The notes beneath the pieces were generated by a model. It saw only the letters and a list, made by a program, of their open reading frames with translations. It was not told the origin of the DNA and searched no databases. 64,000 nucleotides of DNA from Oxalobacteraceae bacterium (GTDB lineage Bacteria; Pseudomonadota; Gammaproteobacteria; Burkholderiales; Burkholderiaceae_D): contig JABTBR010000003.1 in assembly GCA_013284265.1 (NCBI GenBank), positions 140,717 through 204,716 on the forward strand. Direction: 5' to 3'. The translations under genes and the position numbers were made by a program. Below are positions 45,621 to 55,987 of this stretch, in pieces; position 1 is the first letter of the stretch, and the number at the start of each line of letters is the position of its first letter.

Positions 45621-45890
45621 TTAGCCTGCTGCGATCGCGGTTTTGGAACCAACGGTACCAAACTTTTGACGGAATTTTTCGACGCGGCCAGCGGTGTCGA
45701 CGATTTTGTGCTTGCCGGTGTAGAACGGGTGCGATTCAGCCGACACCTCGATCTTGACCAACGGGTATTCTTTACCGTTGTGCTCGATTTTTTCGCGGGT
45801 CTGGATGGTCGAACGGGTAACGAATTTGAAGTCGCACGACAGGTCGTGGAAGACAACTTCGCGGTAATCTGGATGGATTTCTGGTTTCAT
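45621..45890 (-). CDS. rpmE2: 50S ribosomal protein L31, type B
   Basis: 89 residues from ATG 45890 ([16 protein letters not shown]). The longer frame to 45920 adds ten residues not found in the family. The type B (zinc-independent, C-minus) form is shown by [11 protein letters not shown] in place of the CxxC pair. [21 protein letters not shown] is the conserved C-terminal half. It is a large-subunit bridge protein. It follows trxA and rho, with repeat E intervening before it, a common betaproteobacterial order. A strong terminator follows. Confidence 0.96.
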   Translation of the reverse strand: MKPEIHPDYREVVFHDLSCDFKFVTRSTIQTREKIEHNGKEYPLVKIEVSAESHPFYTGKHKIVDTAGRVEKFRQKFGTVGSKTAIAAG

Positions 45891-46075
45891 GTTGAAGCCT
45901 CGGTATGGGTTGGTAGCCAAACAGCACTTCGTCGGTCCTTACTGCTTCTTGACCCGATTGCCGCTCACTTGCCAGTGGTTAAAATAGTGCAACCGCCGAT
46001 TATACAGCGGGAATGTGACAGTGGCAACCAGATGCTTGCGCATGTGGTTGCCACTTTGGCATGATGCTGGCTCAA

Positions 46076-46180
46076 TTAAAACCCAGGGCGTAACCCTGGG
46101 GTCTGACCCGCCGGGTCAGACCCCGGCTCTTTGCCGTGGGTTCTAATGAATTCCCCGGCTCTTTGCCGTGGGTTTTAATT
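46076..46180 (-). repeat. Dispersed nested-palindrome repeat, copy E with extension
   Basis: Inverted orientation, like copy D. The GGCTCTTTGCCGTGGGTT block occurs twice, separated by CTAATGAATTCCCC. It lies between the rho 3' end and the rpmE2 promoter side, on the same strand as both genes. Confidence 0.88.
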
Positions 46181-46194
46181 GTGCCGCCGGCGCC

Positions 46195-47457
46195 TTAACC
46201 GCCTCTACGCATCATGTCGAAGAACTCACCATTGTTCTTGGTGGCCTTCATCTTGTCCAGAATGAACTCCATCGCCTCGATCTCGTCCATCGAGTACAGC
46301 AATTTGCGCAGGATCCAGATTTTTTGCAGCTGGTCGGGCTTGATCAGCAGTTCTTCGCGGCGGGTTCCCGATTTGTTCAGGTTGATCGCCGGGTAGACGC
46401 GCTTCTCGGCCAGGCGGCGCTCCAGGTGCACCTCCATATTGCCGGTACCCTTGAATTCTTCGTAGATCACATCATCCATGCGCGAACCGGTTTCGATCAG
46501 GGCGGTGGCGATGATGGTCAGCGAGCCGCCTTCTTCGATGTTACGGGCGGCGCCGAAGAAGCGCTTCGGACGCTGCAGCGCGTTGGCATCGACACCACCG
46601 GTCAATACCTTGCCGGAGGCAGGGATCACGGTGTTGTAGGCACGGGCCAGACGGGTGATCGAGTCGAGCAGGATGACCACGTCTTTTTTCATTTCGACCA
46701 GGCGCTTGGCTTTTTCCAGCACCATCTCGGCGACCTGCACGTGGCGGGTGGCCGGTTCGTCGAAGGTCGAGGCGACCACTTCGCCGCGCACGGAGCGCTG
46801 CATCTCGGTCACTTCCTCTGGACGTTCGTCGATCAGCAGCACGATCAGGGTGACGTCCGGGTGGTTGGCGGTGATAGCGTGCGCGATGTGCTGCAGCATC
46901 ACCGATTTACCGGATTTTGGCGAAGCCACCAGCAGGCCGCGCTGGCCCTTGCCGATCGGCGAAATCAGGTCGACGATACGGCCGGTGATGTTTTCCTGGC
47001 CGTTCATTTCACGTTCCAGGCGCAGCGGCTCGTTCGGGTGCAGCGGCGTCAGGTTCTCAAACAGGATGCGGTGTTTCGAGGCTTCCGGCGATTCGCCGTT
47101 GACCTTGTCTACCTTGACCAGGGCGAAATAGCGCTCGCCGTCTTTTGGCGTGCGTACTTCACCTTCGATCGAATCGCCGGTGTGCAGGTTGAAACGGCGG
47201 ATCTGCGACGGCGAGATGTAGATGTCGTCGGTCGATGCCATATAGCTGGCGTCGGGCGAGCGCAGGAAGCCGAAGCCGTCCGGCAGCACTTCGAGGGCGC
47301 CGTCGCCGAAAATCTGTTCACCGGATTTCGCGCGCTTTTTCAGGATCGCAAACATCAGTTCCTGTTTGCGCAGACGCGCCGCGTTGTCGATATCAAGACC
47401 GATTGCCATCTCCAGCAGTGCCGAGACGTGTAAGGCCTTTAATTCAGATAGATGCAT
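46195..47457 (-). CDS. rho: Transcription termination factor Rho
   Basis: 420 residues, standard length. The N-terminal helical domain ([18 protein letters not shown]) is followed by the cold-shock-like RNA-binding domain ([30 protein letters not shown]). The RecA-like ATPase carries P-loop ASPKSGKS, Walker [17 protein letters not shown], the Q-loop/R-loop region and [21 protein letters not shown]. The hexameric helicase ends transcription at C-rich untranslated RNA. It lies 127 bp downstream of trxA. The gap holds a GC hairpin but no U-tract. Confidence 0.98.
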   Translation of the reverse strand: MHLSELKALHVSALLEMAIGLDIDNAARLRKQELMFAILKKRAKSGEQIFGDGALEVLPDGFGFLRSPDASYMASTDDIYISPSQIRRFNLHTGDSIEGEVRTPKDGERYFALVKVDKVNGESPEASKHRILFENLTPLHPNEPLRLEREMNGQENITGRIVDLISPIGKGQRGLLVASPKSGKSVMLQHIAHAITANHPDVTLIVLLIDERPEEVTEMQRSVRGEVVASTFDEPATRHVQVAEMVLEKAKRLVEMKKDVVILLDSITRLARAYNTVIPASGKVLTGGVDANALQRPKRFFGAARNIEEGGSLTIIATALIETGSRMDDVIYEEFKGTGNMEVHLERRLAEKRVYPAINLNKSGTRREELLIKPDQLQKIWILRKLLYSMDEIEAMEFILDKMKATKNNGEFFDMMRRGG

Positions 47458-47584
47458 GTGTTGAGTGTCCCGTGACGGGAAATAAAGGTAGGGGAGGGAA
47501 CTGCGTGGTGTTAAATAATGGGAAGCGGAAAGCTTCCCTGCCGATCAGACGGTGCTGCGGGCGCAGCGCCGTCTTGTAGCTTGC

Positions 47585-47911
47585 TTAAATATTGCTATCG
47601 ATGAAAGAGGTCAGCTGACCTTTTGCCATCGCGCCAACTTTTTGCGCCGCCGCGACACCGTTCTTGAACAGGATCAGGGTCGGAATGCCGCGGATGCCGA
47701 ATTTACCCGGCACGGCCTGGTTGGCGTCCACATCCATCTTGGCGATCAGGATCTTGCCGTCGTATTCCTTGGCCACTTCTTCCAGGATAGGGGCGATGCT
47801 TTTGCAAGGACCGCACCACTCGGCCCAGAAGTCGACCAGCACAGGGCGGTCGGACTTGAGCACGTCGGTTTCGAAGGAAGCATCGGTAATGTGTTTGATA
47901 TTTTCGCTCAT
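47585..47911 (-). CDS. trxA: Thioredoxin 1
   Basis: 108 residues with the active site WAEWCGPCK, cis-Pro region [13 protein letters not shown] and the full thioredoxin fold. GAGGAAAAC lies just before the ATG. It is the cytosolic disulfide reductase, recycled by TrxB. It is followed by rho on the same strand, an arrangement widely conserved in proteobacteria. The 272-bp upstream region separates it from a receiver gene; no clean promoter could be fixed. Confidence 0.98.
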   Translation of the reverse strand: MSENIKHITDASFETDVLKSDRPVLVDFWAEWCGPCKSIAPILEEVAKEYDGKILIAKMDVDANQAVPGKFGIRGIPTLILFKNGVAAAQKVGAMAKGQLTSFIDSNI

Positions 47912-48183
47912 GTTTTCCTCAGATGAGGGTCTAGTGTGGGATCAATAACGCCTGGGGATCGTACCATTCTTGTCTGCAATCGCCATCAACGTTGCCGGAC
48001 TACAGGCAGCAGATGGGGGCTTTGTGCGTCAATTCAATGTTTTTGGAAGGGATGGCAAGAAGATAGGCAGGCGGGGATGGCTGAAATAATAACCCATTTT
48101 TGAAATATGTGGGCCTTTTGTATAAATCGTTCTCGCCGCCGCTGCAACATGGATCAAATGACCATCCGTTTTCCGGCCGCGGT

Positions 48184-48597
48184 TCAGACCGGTCTGGGGC
48201 TGGCGGCGCGCTCGAGCAGGCTGCCCAGGGCCGGCCGGCTCAGGGGTTTGGGCAGGGCGTCGAGCACCGCCAGGCCATGGGCCAGCGCCAGCCGCTCGGC
48301 CGCCTTCAGCACGCCGCTGTCGACGCCCGACAACAGCACCACGCTGCCGCGGTAGGATTCCTCGGCCGCCTCGCGCAGGAACTCGATGCCGTCCATGTCC
48401 GGCATCGACAGGTCGCAGATCAGCAGCTGCGGCGCGTGCGCGCGCAGCATGGCCAGCGCGCTCTGGCCGTCGGCCGCGCAATCGACCTGGTAGGGGCCGA
48501 AGCCCTCGATCATGTCGGCCAGCAGCGACAGCATGAAGGCGTCGTCGTCGAGCACCAGCACCCGCAGCGGCGATGGATGGTTGCCGGCGTCGTTCAT
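48184..48597 (-). CDS. Stand-alone receiver-domain response regulator
   Basis: 137 residues, one REC domain only: LVLDDDAFML (acidic pocket), phosphoacceptor in LLICDLSMPDMDGIEFL, Ser in VVLLSGVDSG, Lys in ALPKPLS. There is no output domain, so it probably acts as a phosphate shuttle or by protein contact. It lies 27 nt downstream of the 1550-residue hybrid kinase on the same strand and is the likely recipient of phosphate from that kinase's Hpt domain. Confidence 0.92.
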   Translation of the reverse strand: MNDAGNHPSPLRVLVLDDDAFMLSLLADMIEGFGPYQVDCAADGQSALAMLRAHAPQLLICDLSMPDMDGIEFLREAAEESYRGSVVLLSGVDSGVLKAAERLALAHGLAVLDALPKPLSRPALGSLLERAASPRPV

Positions 48598-48624
48598 GGA
48601 GATTCCCGGTGGCGCATGTGCATA

Positions 48625-51600
48625 TCAGTCGTCGTTGGCAAAAGTGGTGTTGGTCATAATCTGTTCGGTCACCTGTTCCAGCAAGGGCCACAGGCGTTCG
48701 AGCAGCGCGCGGGCACGCCGCACTTCGTCGGCCGGCTCGCCCTCGGCCAGCTGTTCCAGCGCCAGGCACAGTTCGGCCATGCCGAGCGCACCGACGGTGC
48801 GCGCCGAGGACTTGATCCGGTGTCCCAGATCGCGCACGGTCTGCACCTCGCCGCGCAGCAGCGCCGCTTCCATGTCGGCCAGGCCTTCCTGGGTGGTCTG
48901 CAGGAACTTGAAGGCGAATTTGCGTACCTTGTGGGGATGATACCCTAACAGCTTGGCCAGGATCGCCAGGTCGATCACGGCCGGGTCGCCGCCCAGCGTG
49001 GTCTTGAACACCGGCGCGGCGCGCGGCGCCGGCGCGGCTTCGGCGGCCGGGTCGCGTTCGGGCAGCCAGTTGGCGATGGTCTGGTACATCAGGGCCGGCT
49101 GGATCGGCTTGGAAATGAAGTCGTCCATGCCCGCGTCGATGCAGCGCACCCGGTCCTCGCTGGTGGCGGTGGCCGTCATGGCCAGCACGCGCAGGCCGGC
49201 CAGGCGCGGATCGGCGCGGATGCGCCGGGTCGCCTCGAGCCCGTCCATCAGCGGCATCTGCACGTCCATCAGCACGCAGTCGAAGGCGGTCTGGCGCAGC
49301 AGCTCGAGCGCTTCGGCGCCGTTATTGGCCAGGCACACCGAGGCGCCCATTTCCTCCAGCATTTCCAGCGCGATCTGCTGGTTGAAGGTATTGTCCTCCA
49401 CCAGCAGGATGCGCGCGTGCTTGAGCGCGGCCATGACGGCGGCCGTGCGCGCCGTGGCCAGCATCTCGGCGGCGGCGTCGTTGACCTGGTTGATCAGGGT
49501 CGGCACGGTATTGGTGGAGATGCCCAGGCGCGCGGTGAACCAGAAGGTGCTGCCTTCGCCGGAGACGCTGCGCACGCCGACGTCGCCGCCCATCAGCTGG
49601 GCCAGCTGCTTGCAGATCGCCAGTCCCAGGCCGGTGCCGCCGTATTCGCGGGTGGTGGAGGTATCGGCCTGCTGGAAGGACTGGAACAGCTTGTCCATCT
49701 CGCCCTCGGTCAGGCCGATGCCGTGGTCGCTCACCTCGAAGCGCAGCAGGCAGCCATGCTCGTCGCCCACCACCTGGCGCACGCGGATCTCGATCTCGCC
49801 TTTTTCGCTGAACTTGATGGCGTTGTTGGTGTAGTTGATCAGCACCTGGCCCAGGCGCAGCGGGTCGCCGCGCAGCACCTCGGGCAGGCCCGGCTCCAGT
49901 TCGAACACCAGTGCCAGTTCGCGGCTGGCCGCCTTCGGCGCGACCACCGTGGTCAGGGTCTGCATCACGTGTTCGAGCGAGAAGTCGACGTGCTCGATCT
50001 CCAGCTTGCCCGCCTCGATCTTGGAGATGTCGAGGATGTCGTCGATGATGCCGAGCAGGTGCTCGCCGGCGAAGCGGATCTTTTCAAGGTAGTCGCGCTG
50101 GCGCGGATCGAGGTCGGTCTTCAGCGCCAGGTAGGCCATGCCGATCACCCCGTTCATCGGGGTGCGGATCTCGTGGCTCATATTGGCCAGGAACTGGCCC
50201 TTGGCCTGGCTTGCTTCCTCGGCCAGCAGCTTGGCCTGGCCCAGCTGCTCGGTGCGCTGGGCCACGCGCTCTTCCAGGTGTTCGTTCAGTTCGCGCAGCG
50301 CCTGCTCGGCGTGCTTGTTGTCGGTGATGTCGACGGCCATGCCGATCAGGTAGGCCGGCTTGCCAAGCTCATCGAACACCGGCTTCTTGAACATCAGCAT
50401 ATGGCGCTGCTGCTTCAGGCTGCGGCTCCAGATGGTCTGCTCGTAGTTCATCAGCACGCCGCCGGCGAACGCGGCCTGGTCCTGGCTGTGGAAATGGGCC
50501 TTCTGCTCCGGCGTGAGCAGGCGGAAGTCGTCGCCCCCTTCGAGGTCGTTCAGGGTAAAGCCGAACTGCTGTTCGCAGGCGCTGTTCATCAGCACGAAGC
50601 GCCCGGCGCTGTCCTTGATGAACAGGCCCATCGGCATCATCTGGATGATTTCCTGCAGCCGCTGCTCGCCCTGGCGCAGCGCGTCGGCGTTGTGCTTGCG
50701 TTCGGTGATATCGGTCAGGCTGGCCACCACCAGCGTGACCTTGTCCTGCTCGTCGCGGATAGGTTCGGCGTTGACCGACAACCAGGTCAGGCTGTCGTCG
50801 GGCTGGCGCACGCCCATCACCACTTCGCGCACCGGCTGGCCGCTCGCCAGCGCCAGCGCCACCGGGTGGCTGGCCGGATCGACCGCGCCGCCGTCCTCGT
50901 GGATGCCGTGCCACAGGCGCGCGCCGGCCGCGTTGGACAGCATGCGCACGGCGGCGGCATTGCTTTCCAGGATAAGGCCGTCGGCGTTGAGCACCACCAG
51001 GCCGTTGGTGACGGCATTGAATACCGAGGCCATGCGCTGGCTGGAATTGCGCAGCGCGATCTCGGCCAGGCGCCGCCCGGTGATGTCGGTGATCATCGCC
51101 AGCGTGCCGGCATAGGCGCCGTTGTCGGCGTTGATGACGGTGGTCGAGAGCAGGCCCCACAGCGAGGAGCGGTCCTGGCGGAAGAAGTGCACATCGCTCT
51201 GCTCGGCCAGGCCGGAGGCGCGCCGCTGCAGGTGCTCGCGCAGCAGGGCGCGGCCCTCGTCGTCCATGAAGTCGCCCATGGTGCGGCCCATGATCTGGTC
51301 AACCGGGTAGCCCAGCATGCGCGCCATGGTGGGGTTGACGAAGGTGGTCTTGTCGGCGCCGTCGCTCATCCAGATGCCCTCGGCGGCGGTCTGGACGATC
51401 AGGCGATAGCGCTCCGAGCTGGCGTGCAGCGCTTCCTCGGCGCGCTTGCGCTGGGTCATGTCGCGCAGCGCCATCACGCCCAGGTCCTGGCCGGCCAGGT
51501 GCAGCGGGGTCAGGTGCACCATGGCCGGGAAGCTGCTGGCGTCGCTGCGCTGGGCCGTCAAGACCCGGCCCGGCAGGTTGGGGCGCACGAACAGTTCGCG

Positions 51601-53277
51601 CCCGCGGCCGTTGCTGCGCATCGCGTCCGGCACCAGCTGGTCGAGCGACAGGCCGGGCAGGGCGCCGTCCGGATAGCCGAAGCAGCGCGAGCAGGCGTGG
51701 TTGGCATAGCGTACCAGGCCGTTCGGGGCGGCCACCAGCATCGCGCCGGGCGAGGCGTTGAGCATGGTGATGATGCGCTGCTCCTCGGCGGCGGCGCGCT
51801 CGCTGATGTCGATGATGGTGCCGCTCGAGCGCAGCGGCCGGCCCTGGGCGTCGCGCTCGATCACCATGCCGCGCCCCATCAGCCAGCGCCAGCTGCCGTC
51901 CTTGCAGCGCATCCGGTATTCGGTGGAAAACGCGGTCTGGCCGAAGCTGACATTGATATAGGCCAGGATTTCCTGGCGCATGCGCGGCTGGTCGTCCGGG
52001 TGCACATGGTCGATCCACTGCTCGGCCAGCGGGGCGAATTCGCCCTCGGCATAGCCCAGCAGTTCGCAGTAGCGCGCCGAGAAGGTCATGCGCTTGATTT
52101 GCGGCTGCCAGTCCCACACGCCGGCGCCGGCGCCGTGCACGGCCAGGCTGGCCAGGTGCTCGGCGCTGTCCATGCGTGCCTCGGCCGTTTGCAGCTTGCG
52201 CGCCAGGCGGCGCAGGCGCCAGACCGCCACCGCCAGCATCAGCAGCACGCCCAGGCCGATGGCGCCGTAGCGCAGCAGCGGCTGCGGGGCGCTGGGCTGG
52301 TAGAGGAAGCCGTCGAGCGAGAAATCGGCCGGCAGCATGCCCATTTCGATATAGGTCTGGGCGATCGCGCGCCAGCGTTCCGGGTTGCTGTAGCCCAGTT
52401 CGATCAAACCCTGCTCCAGCAGCGGCGCCATCTGCTGGGCCTCGAACATCAGGTGTTCGCGGCTGTGGCGCTGCGGATAGCGCGCGCGGATCAGGTCGGC
52501 GATCTCGCCCTGGTGGCTCATCGCATACTGCCAGCCGCGCAGCGTCGCCTGGCGCAGGGCGCGCGCGCGCGCCGGGTGCTCGCGCAGCTCGCTCTCGGTG
52601 GTAAACAGGTTGTCGCCGTAAAAATCGATGCCGGCCGAGCGCGGCGAGATCAGGTCGTAACCGACCGTGCTGTGCTTGAGCAGGAAGGGTTCCTGGGTGC
52701 TGTAGGCGGCATAGGCATCGACCTGGCCTTCGAGCAGATCGTCCAGGCGGTAGCTGTGCGGCACCACGAACAGGCTGTCGAGGCGGATGTTCTGCTTCTT
52801 GAAATAGGCGGTCAGCTCATGGTTGTTCGGCGCGAGCATCACGCGGCTGCCGGCCCAGGGGCGCGGCTTGCCGTCCGGGCCATGGCGCACCAGCAGGGCC
52901 GAAGGGGAATGCTGGAAGATCGAGGCCAGCACCACCACCGGCTGGCCCAGGCCGCGATTGAGCAGCAGGGCGCTGCTGCCGACGCCGTACTGGGCGCGCC
53001 CGTCGATCACCTGCTGCACCGGATCCCGGCCGGGCTGGGATTCGATCAGGGTCACGTCGAGGCCGGCGTCGCGGTAGAAGCCCTTGTCCTGGGCCGCGTA
53101 ATAGCCGGCAAACTGGAACTGGTGCAGCCATTGCAGCTGTACCGAGACTTTTTCGGCCGCCTGGCCCACCCCGCCGGCCATCCAGGCCGCCAAAACCAGC
53201 AGGCAGCGCGCCGCCACCGGCCGGTGCAGGGTGAATCGAAACGCAGGACGGTGCAGCAAGAGCATCCCTTTCAACAT
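48625..53277 (-). CDS. NMT1-type ligand-binding hybrid histidine kinase with multiple PAS domains and Hpt
   Basis: 1550 residues. A signal/anchor helix at about 20-40 is followed by a periplasmic NMT1/Thi5-like solute-binding domain (about 42-335: [30 protein letters not shown], a TauA/ThiY-like pattern). TM at about 337-355. Then come four or more PAS/PAC domains (about 375-1050) and a coiled coil. The H-box is [19 protein letters not shown], and the HATPase has [11 protein letters not shown] and [12 protein letters not shown]. Next is REC ([12 protein letters not shown]), and the C-terminal Hpt has [17 protein letters not shown]. It is a membrane phosphorelay that may sense a pyrimidine-like or sulfonate-like ligand. 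The partner is the receiver gene 27 nt downstream. Confidence 0.92.
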   Translation of the reverse strand: MLKGMLLLHRPAFRFTLHRPVAARCLLVLAAWMAGGVGQAAEKVSVQLQWLHQFQFAGYYAAQDKGFYRDAGLDVTLIESQPGRDPVQQVIDGRAQYGVGSSALLLNRGLGQPVVVLASIFQHSPSALLVRHGPDGKPRPWAGSRVMLAPNNHELTAYFKKQNIRLDSLFVVPHSYRLDDLLEGQVDAYAAYSTQEPFLLKHSTVGYDLISPRSAGIDFYGDNLFTTESELREHPARARALRQATLRGWQYAMSHQGEIADLIRARYPQRHSREHLMFEAQQMAPLLEQGLIELGYSNPERWRAIAQTYIEMGMLPADFSLDGFLYQPSAPQPLLRYGAIGLGVLLMLAVAVWRLRRLARKLQTAEARMDSAEHLASLAVHGAGAGVWDWQPQIKRMTFSARYCELLGYAEGEFAPLAEQWIDHVHPDDQPRMRQEILAYINVSFGQTAFSTEYRMRCKDGSWRWLMGRGMVIERDAQGRPLRSSGTIIDISERAAAEEQRIITMLNASPGAMLVAAPNGLVRYANHACSRCFGYPDGALPGLSLDQLVPDAMRSNGRGRELFVRPNLPGRVLTAQRSDASSFPAMVHLTPLHLAGQDLGVMALRDMTQRKRAEEALHASSERYRLIVQTAAEGIWMSDGADKTTFVNPTMARMLGYPVDQIMGRTMGDFMDDEGRALLREHLQRRASGLAEQSDVHFFRQDRSSLWGLLSTTVINADNGAYAGTLAMITDITGRRLAEIALRNSSQRMASVFNAVTNGLVVLNADGLILESNAAAVRMLSNAAGARLWHGIHEDGGAVDPASHPVALALASGQPVREVVMGVRQPDDSLTWLSVNAEPIRDEQDKVTLVVASLTDITERKHNADALRQGEQRLQEIIQMMPMGLFIKDSAGRFVLMNSACEQQFGFTLNDLEGGDDFRLLTPEQKAHFHSQDQAAFAGGVLMNYEQTIWSRSLKQQRHMLMFKKPVFDELGKPAYLIGMAVDITDNKHAEQALRELNEHLEERVAQRTEQLGQAKLLAEEASQAKGQFLANMSHEIRTPMNGVIGMAYLALKTDLDPRQRDYLEKIRFAGEHLLGIIDDILDISKIEAGKLEIEHVDFSLEHVMQTLTTVVAPKAASRELALVFELEPGLPEVLRGDPLRLGQVLINYTNNAIKFSEKGEIEIRVRQVVGDEHGCLLRFEVSDHGIGLTEGEMDKLFQSFQQADTSTTREYGGTGLGLAICKQLAQLMGGDVGVRSVSGEGSTFWFTARLGISTNTVPTLINQVNDAAAEMLATARTAAVMAALKHARILLVEDNTFNQQIALEMLEEMGASVCLANNGAEALELLRQTAFDCVLMDVQMPLMDGLEATRRIRADPRLAGLRVLAMTATATSEDRVRCIDAGMDDFISKPIQPALMYQTIANWLPERDPAAEAAPAPRAAPVFKTTLGGDPAVIDLAILAKLLGYHPHKVRKFAFKFLQTTQEGLADMEAALLRGEVQTVRDLGHRIKSSARTVGALGMAELCLALEQLAEGEPADEVRRARALLERLWPLLEQVTEQIMTNTTFANDD

Positions 53278-53480
53278 CGTAGTGGAAGGCGCCCTGGCGC
53301 GGCAGGGGGCGATATCCGAATCACTATAGCATCGAAAATTTGCCTGTAGTGTTTACTTTTGGCCACCTAAATGGACTGCGCCGCAAGAATGAAAAAACCC
53401 CGGAAAATGGCATGTTTGCGGGGCCGGCGGTGACAAACCGTGAGAATTGGCGGGGCGAAAACGTGCTAGGCCGCCGGACC

Positions 53481-54200
53481 TCAGGCGAAGCTGCCGGCGA
53501 ACTGGTAGCGGTGCCCCGGATGCCACATGGTGGCGATCGAGGCTACCTGCCCATTCGAGCGGGTCTGGCGTTTCAGCACCAGGCAGGGCTGGCGCATATC
53601 GATCGCCAGCATGTCGGCGATGTCGCGCGGGGCCGCCAGCGCCTCGATGCTGTAGGTGGCGCCCTGCAGCGGCGCGGCCGCCATCAGGTATTCATTGGGC
53701 GTGACGTTGGCGAAATCCTGCTCCATATAGTCGGGCGCGCACAGGGGATTGACCCAGCGGTCCTCCACCTGAATCGGTACGCCGTTCTCGAAGTGGACGA
53801 TAATGGAGTGGAACAGGGCGTGGCCGGGCGCCAGCTCGAACTGCTTGGCCAGCAGTTCGCTGGCCTTGCTGCGCTCGAGCTGCTGCAGGCTGCTGCGGTG
53901 GGCGTGGCCACGGGCGCGGATCTCATCGGCGATGCTCTTGATTTCCAGCAGCGTGGCCTGGTATTTCTGCTGGGCCACATAGGTGCCGGCGCCCTGGCGG
54001 CGCGTCAGGATCTGCTCGGAGGTCAGTTCGCGCACGGCGCGGTTGACCGTCATGCGCGAGACGCCAAACTGCTTGACCAGAGCCTGTTCGGAAGGAATCA
54101 CGTCGCCTTCCTTCCAGGTGCCTGCGGCGATCTGCTCCAGCAGGTAGTCTTTGATACGCTGGAAAATCGGGGTATGTTCTTGCGCTGATAATTCGTTCAA
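53481..54200 (-). CDS. hutC: GntR/HutC-family transcriptional regulator (histidine utilization repressor-like)
   Basis: 239 residues. The N-terminal winged helix-turn-helix has IFQRIKDYLLEQIAAGTW and PSEQALVKQFGVSRMTVNRAVREL. The C-terminal UTRA ligand domain has ARGHAHRS, PIQVEDRWVNP and CLVLKRQTRS. The VEDRWVNP and P-x-MEQDF features match HutC, which represses hut genes and is released by urocanate. No hutU, hutH or hutI is in the window on either side, so here the regulator is separated from its usual operon or controls another set. The specific hutC assignment is therefore moderate. Confidence 0.8.
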   Translation of the reverse strand: MNELSAQEHTPIFQRIKDYLLEQIAAGTWKEGDVIPSEQALVKQFGVSRMTVNRAVRELTSEQILTRRQGAGTYVAQQKYQATLLEIKSIADEIRARGHAHRSSLQQLERSKASELLAKQFELAPGHALFHSIIVHFENGVPIQVEDRWVNPLCAPDYMEQDFANVTPNEYLMAAAPLQGATYSIEALAAPRDIADMLAIDMRQPCLVLKRQTRSNGQVASIATMWHPGHRYQFAGSFA

Positions 54201-54357
54201 ACCGCTGCTCCGAAGGCTGCCCCCGGCGGGCCGCTGAGCGGCATTTTAGCACCGCATGGGGGCCGCCGCCGCGAATTCAAAAGCAAGCGCCGGAGTGTGC
54301 GGCCAGTCGGCGCTGGCTAAGATGGCAGCATTCGTCACCATCCAATGGAGCAGGGCC

Positions 54358-55812
54358 ATGAGCAAGATCGCCAGAATCGAGCAGCAGTTTTCCAGCGCCG
54401 CGCCGCAGGCCTCGCGCCCGGGAGGGGCCGGCACGGGAACGTCCGGCACGGCAGCGTCCGGCACGGGCGTGTCCGGCACTGCGGCGTCCGGCACGGGAAC
54501 GTCCAGCACGGCAGTGTCCGGCACGGGTGTGTCCGGCACTGCGGCGTCCGGCACGGGCGTGTCCAGCACGGCAGCGTCCAGCACGGGTGTGTCCGGCACT
54601 GCGGCGTCCAGCACGGGTGTGTCCGGCACTGCGGCGTCCGGCACGGGCGTGTCCAGCACGGCAGCGTCCAGCACGGGCGCGTCCGGCACGGCGGTGCCCG
54701 GCGCCGATAGCCAGCCCGCCGCCGCAGGACCGCGCGCAGCGGCGGGTGCGCCGGCGCCGGTGGCGGCCTTTCGCAGCGAAGAGCAGCGCTGGGCCGCCGT
54801 CCGGCAGCGCGACCGGGGCGCCGACGGCCAGTTTTACTATTCGGTGCGCAGCACCGGGGTGTACTGCCGGCCGTCCTGCGGCGCCCGGCCCGCGCTGCGC
54901 CGCAACGTGGCCTTCCACGCCAGCTGCGCCGAGGCCGAGGCGGCCGGATTCCGGCCCTGCCTGCGCTGCCAGCCGGACCAGCCGCCGCTGGCCGAGCGCC
55001 AGGCCGCCATCGTGGCCCAGGCCTGCCGCCTGATCGACGCGGCCGAACAGGCGCCCGACCTGGACAGCCTGGCCCTGGCCAGCGGCATGAGCCGGTTTCA
55101 CTTTCACCGGGTGTTCAAGGCCCATACCGGCCTGACCCCGAAAGCCTATGCCCAGGCCAGCCGCGGCCGGCGCATGCAGGATGGGTTGGCGCAGGAAGCC
55201 AGCGTCACCGACGCCATTTATGCGGCCGGGTTCCAGTCCAGCGGGCGGTTTTACGCCCAGTCGCCCGCCGTGCTGGGCATGACGCCCACGGCCTTCCGGG
55301 CCGGCGGCAGCGGCGCCGTGATCCGTTTCGCCATCGGCGCTTGCTCGCTGGGCGCGATCCTGGTGGCCAGCACCGACAAGGGCATCTGCGCGATCCTGAT
55401 GGGGGACGACCCGGACGCGCTGGCGCGCGAGCTGCAGGACCGCTTCCCCAAGGCCGAGTTGCGCGGGGCCGAGCCGGAGTACGAAGCCGTGGTGGCGCAG
55501 GTGGTGGGGCTGGTGGAGCAGCCGGAGATCGGGCTGGACCTGCCGCTGGACGTGCGCGGCACCGCCTTCCAGCAGCGCGTGTGGCAGGCGCTGCGCGGGA
55601 TTCCGTCGGGGCGCACCGTCAGTTATACCGAATTGGCCGAGCTGGTGGGCCTGCCGCGCGGCGCGCGCGCCGTGGCCGGCGCCTGCGCGGCCAACGCACT
55701 GGCCGTGGCGATCCCCTGCCACCGGGTGGTGCGCAACGATGGCGCGCTGTCCGGCTACCGCTGGGGCGTGGAGCGCAAGGCCGCGCTGCTGGAGCGGGAG
55801 GCGGGGAAATGA
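54358..55812 (+). CDS. ada: Bifunctional Ada: methylphosphotriester/O6-methylguanine methyltransferase and AraC activator, with repeat insert
   Basis: 484 residues from ATG 54358, which has a GGAG site 7 nt upstream; a start at 54256 is possible but less likely. Residues 25-114 are 18 tandem pentapeptides (consensus G/S-T-G/A-V/A-S), absent from typical ~350-residue Ada. After them comes the N-Ada zinc domain (C170, C174, C201, C204; VYCRPSCGAR and FRPCLRC), an AraC-type HTH (MSRFHFHRVFKAHTGLTPKAY), a ribonuclease-H-like domain, and the C-terminal methyltransferase with PCHRV (C454). Methylation of the N-domain Cys turns the protein into an activator of alkylation-repair genes. A 2OG-Fe(II) oxygenase gene follows. 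Confidence 0.93.
   Translation: MSKIARIEQQFSSAAPQASRPGGAGTGTSGTAASGTGVSGTAASGTGTSSTAVSGTGVSGTAASGTGVSSTAASSTGVSGTAASSTGVSGTAASGTGVSSTAASSTGASGTAVPGADSQPAAAGPRAAAGAPAPVAAFRSEEQRWAAVRQRDRGADGQFYYSVRSTGVYCRPSCGARPALRRNVAFHASCAEAEAAGFRPCLRCQPDQPPLAERQAAIVAQACRLIDAAEQAPDLDSLALASGMSRFHFHRVFKAHTGLTPKAYAQASRGRRMQDGLAQEASVTDAIYAAGFQSSGRFYAQSPAVLGMTPTAFRAGGSGAVIRFAIGACSLGAILVASTDKGICAILMGDDPDALARELQDRFPKAELRGAEPEYEAVVAQVVGLVEQPEIGLDLPLDVRGTAFQQRVWQALRGIPSGRTVSYTELAELVGLPRGARAVAGACAANALAVAIPCHRVVRNDGALSGYRWGVERKAALLEREAGK
54430..54699 (+). repeat. In-frame minisatellite in ada (18 units of 15 bp)
   Basis: The unit resembles GGCACGGGCGTGTCC, with variants GGCACTGCGGCGTCC and AGCACGGCAGCGTCC. It encodes a low-complexity Gly/Ser-Thr-rich linker at residues 25-114. 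Unit length is a multiple of three, so copy-number change would keep the frame. Confidence 0.93.
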
Positions 55813-55915
55813 GGGCGTTGATGAATGTGGGCGGGCCGGCGGCGCCAGCAACAACCCAAGGCCGGGAGCAGGGTTCTGGCCCTGCCGCCGTTAGGCTAGC
55901 GCGCCACGGTGTGCT

Positions 55916-55983
55916 TAAAACCCAAGGCGCAAAGCTGGGGTCAGACCCGGCGGGTCTGACCCCGGGGTTACGCCGTGGGTTTA
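55916..55983 (+). repeat. Dispersed nested-palindrome repeat, copy F (covarying core)
   Basis: The outer arms are CCCAAGGC and GCCGTGGG. The inner arms are GGGGTCAGACCC and GGGTCTGACCCC, that is T and A exchanged in both arms with pairing kept. It ends only 4 nt before the ATG of the oxygenase gene. Confidence 0.85.
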
Positions 55984-55987
55984 CTCC

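Noticed and set aside
48100..48126. TTGAAA and TATAAA as a plus-strand promoter
   Set aside because: The spacer is 15 nt and there is no plus-strand gene downstream.
49417..53349. A 1310-residue open frame on the plus strand
   Set aside because: Antisense shadow of the NMT1 hybrid kinase; no motif and extreme Gly/Ala/Arg/His bias.
54246..54689. A repetitive minus-strand frame (VPDTP-type repeats)
   Set aside because: It is the reverse reading of the ada minisatellite; it has no signal, no ribosome-binding site and no continuation.
54430..54699. Possible CRISPR array
   Set aside because: The 15-bp units are contiguous and in frame with Ada, without spacers.
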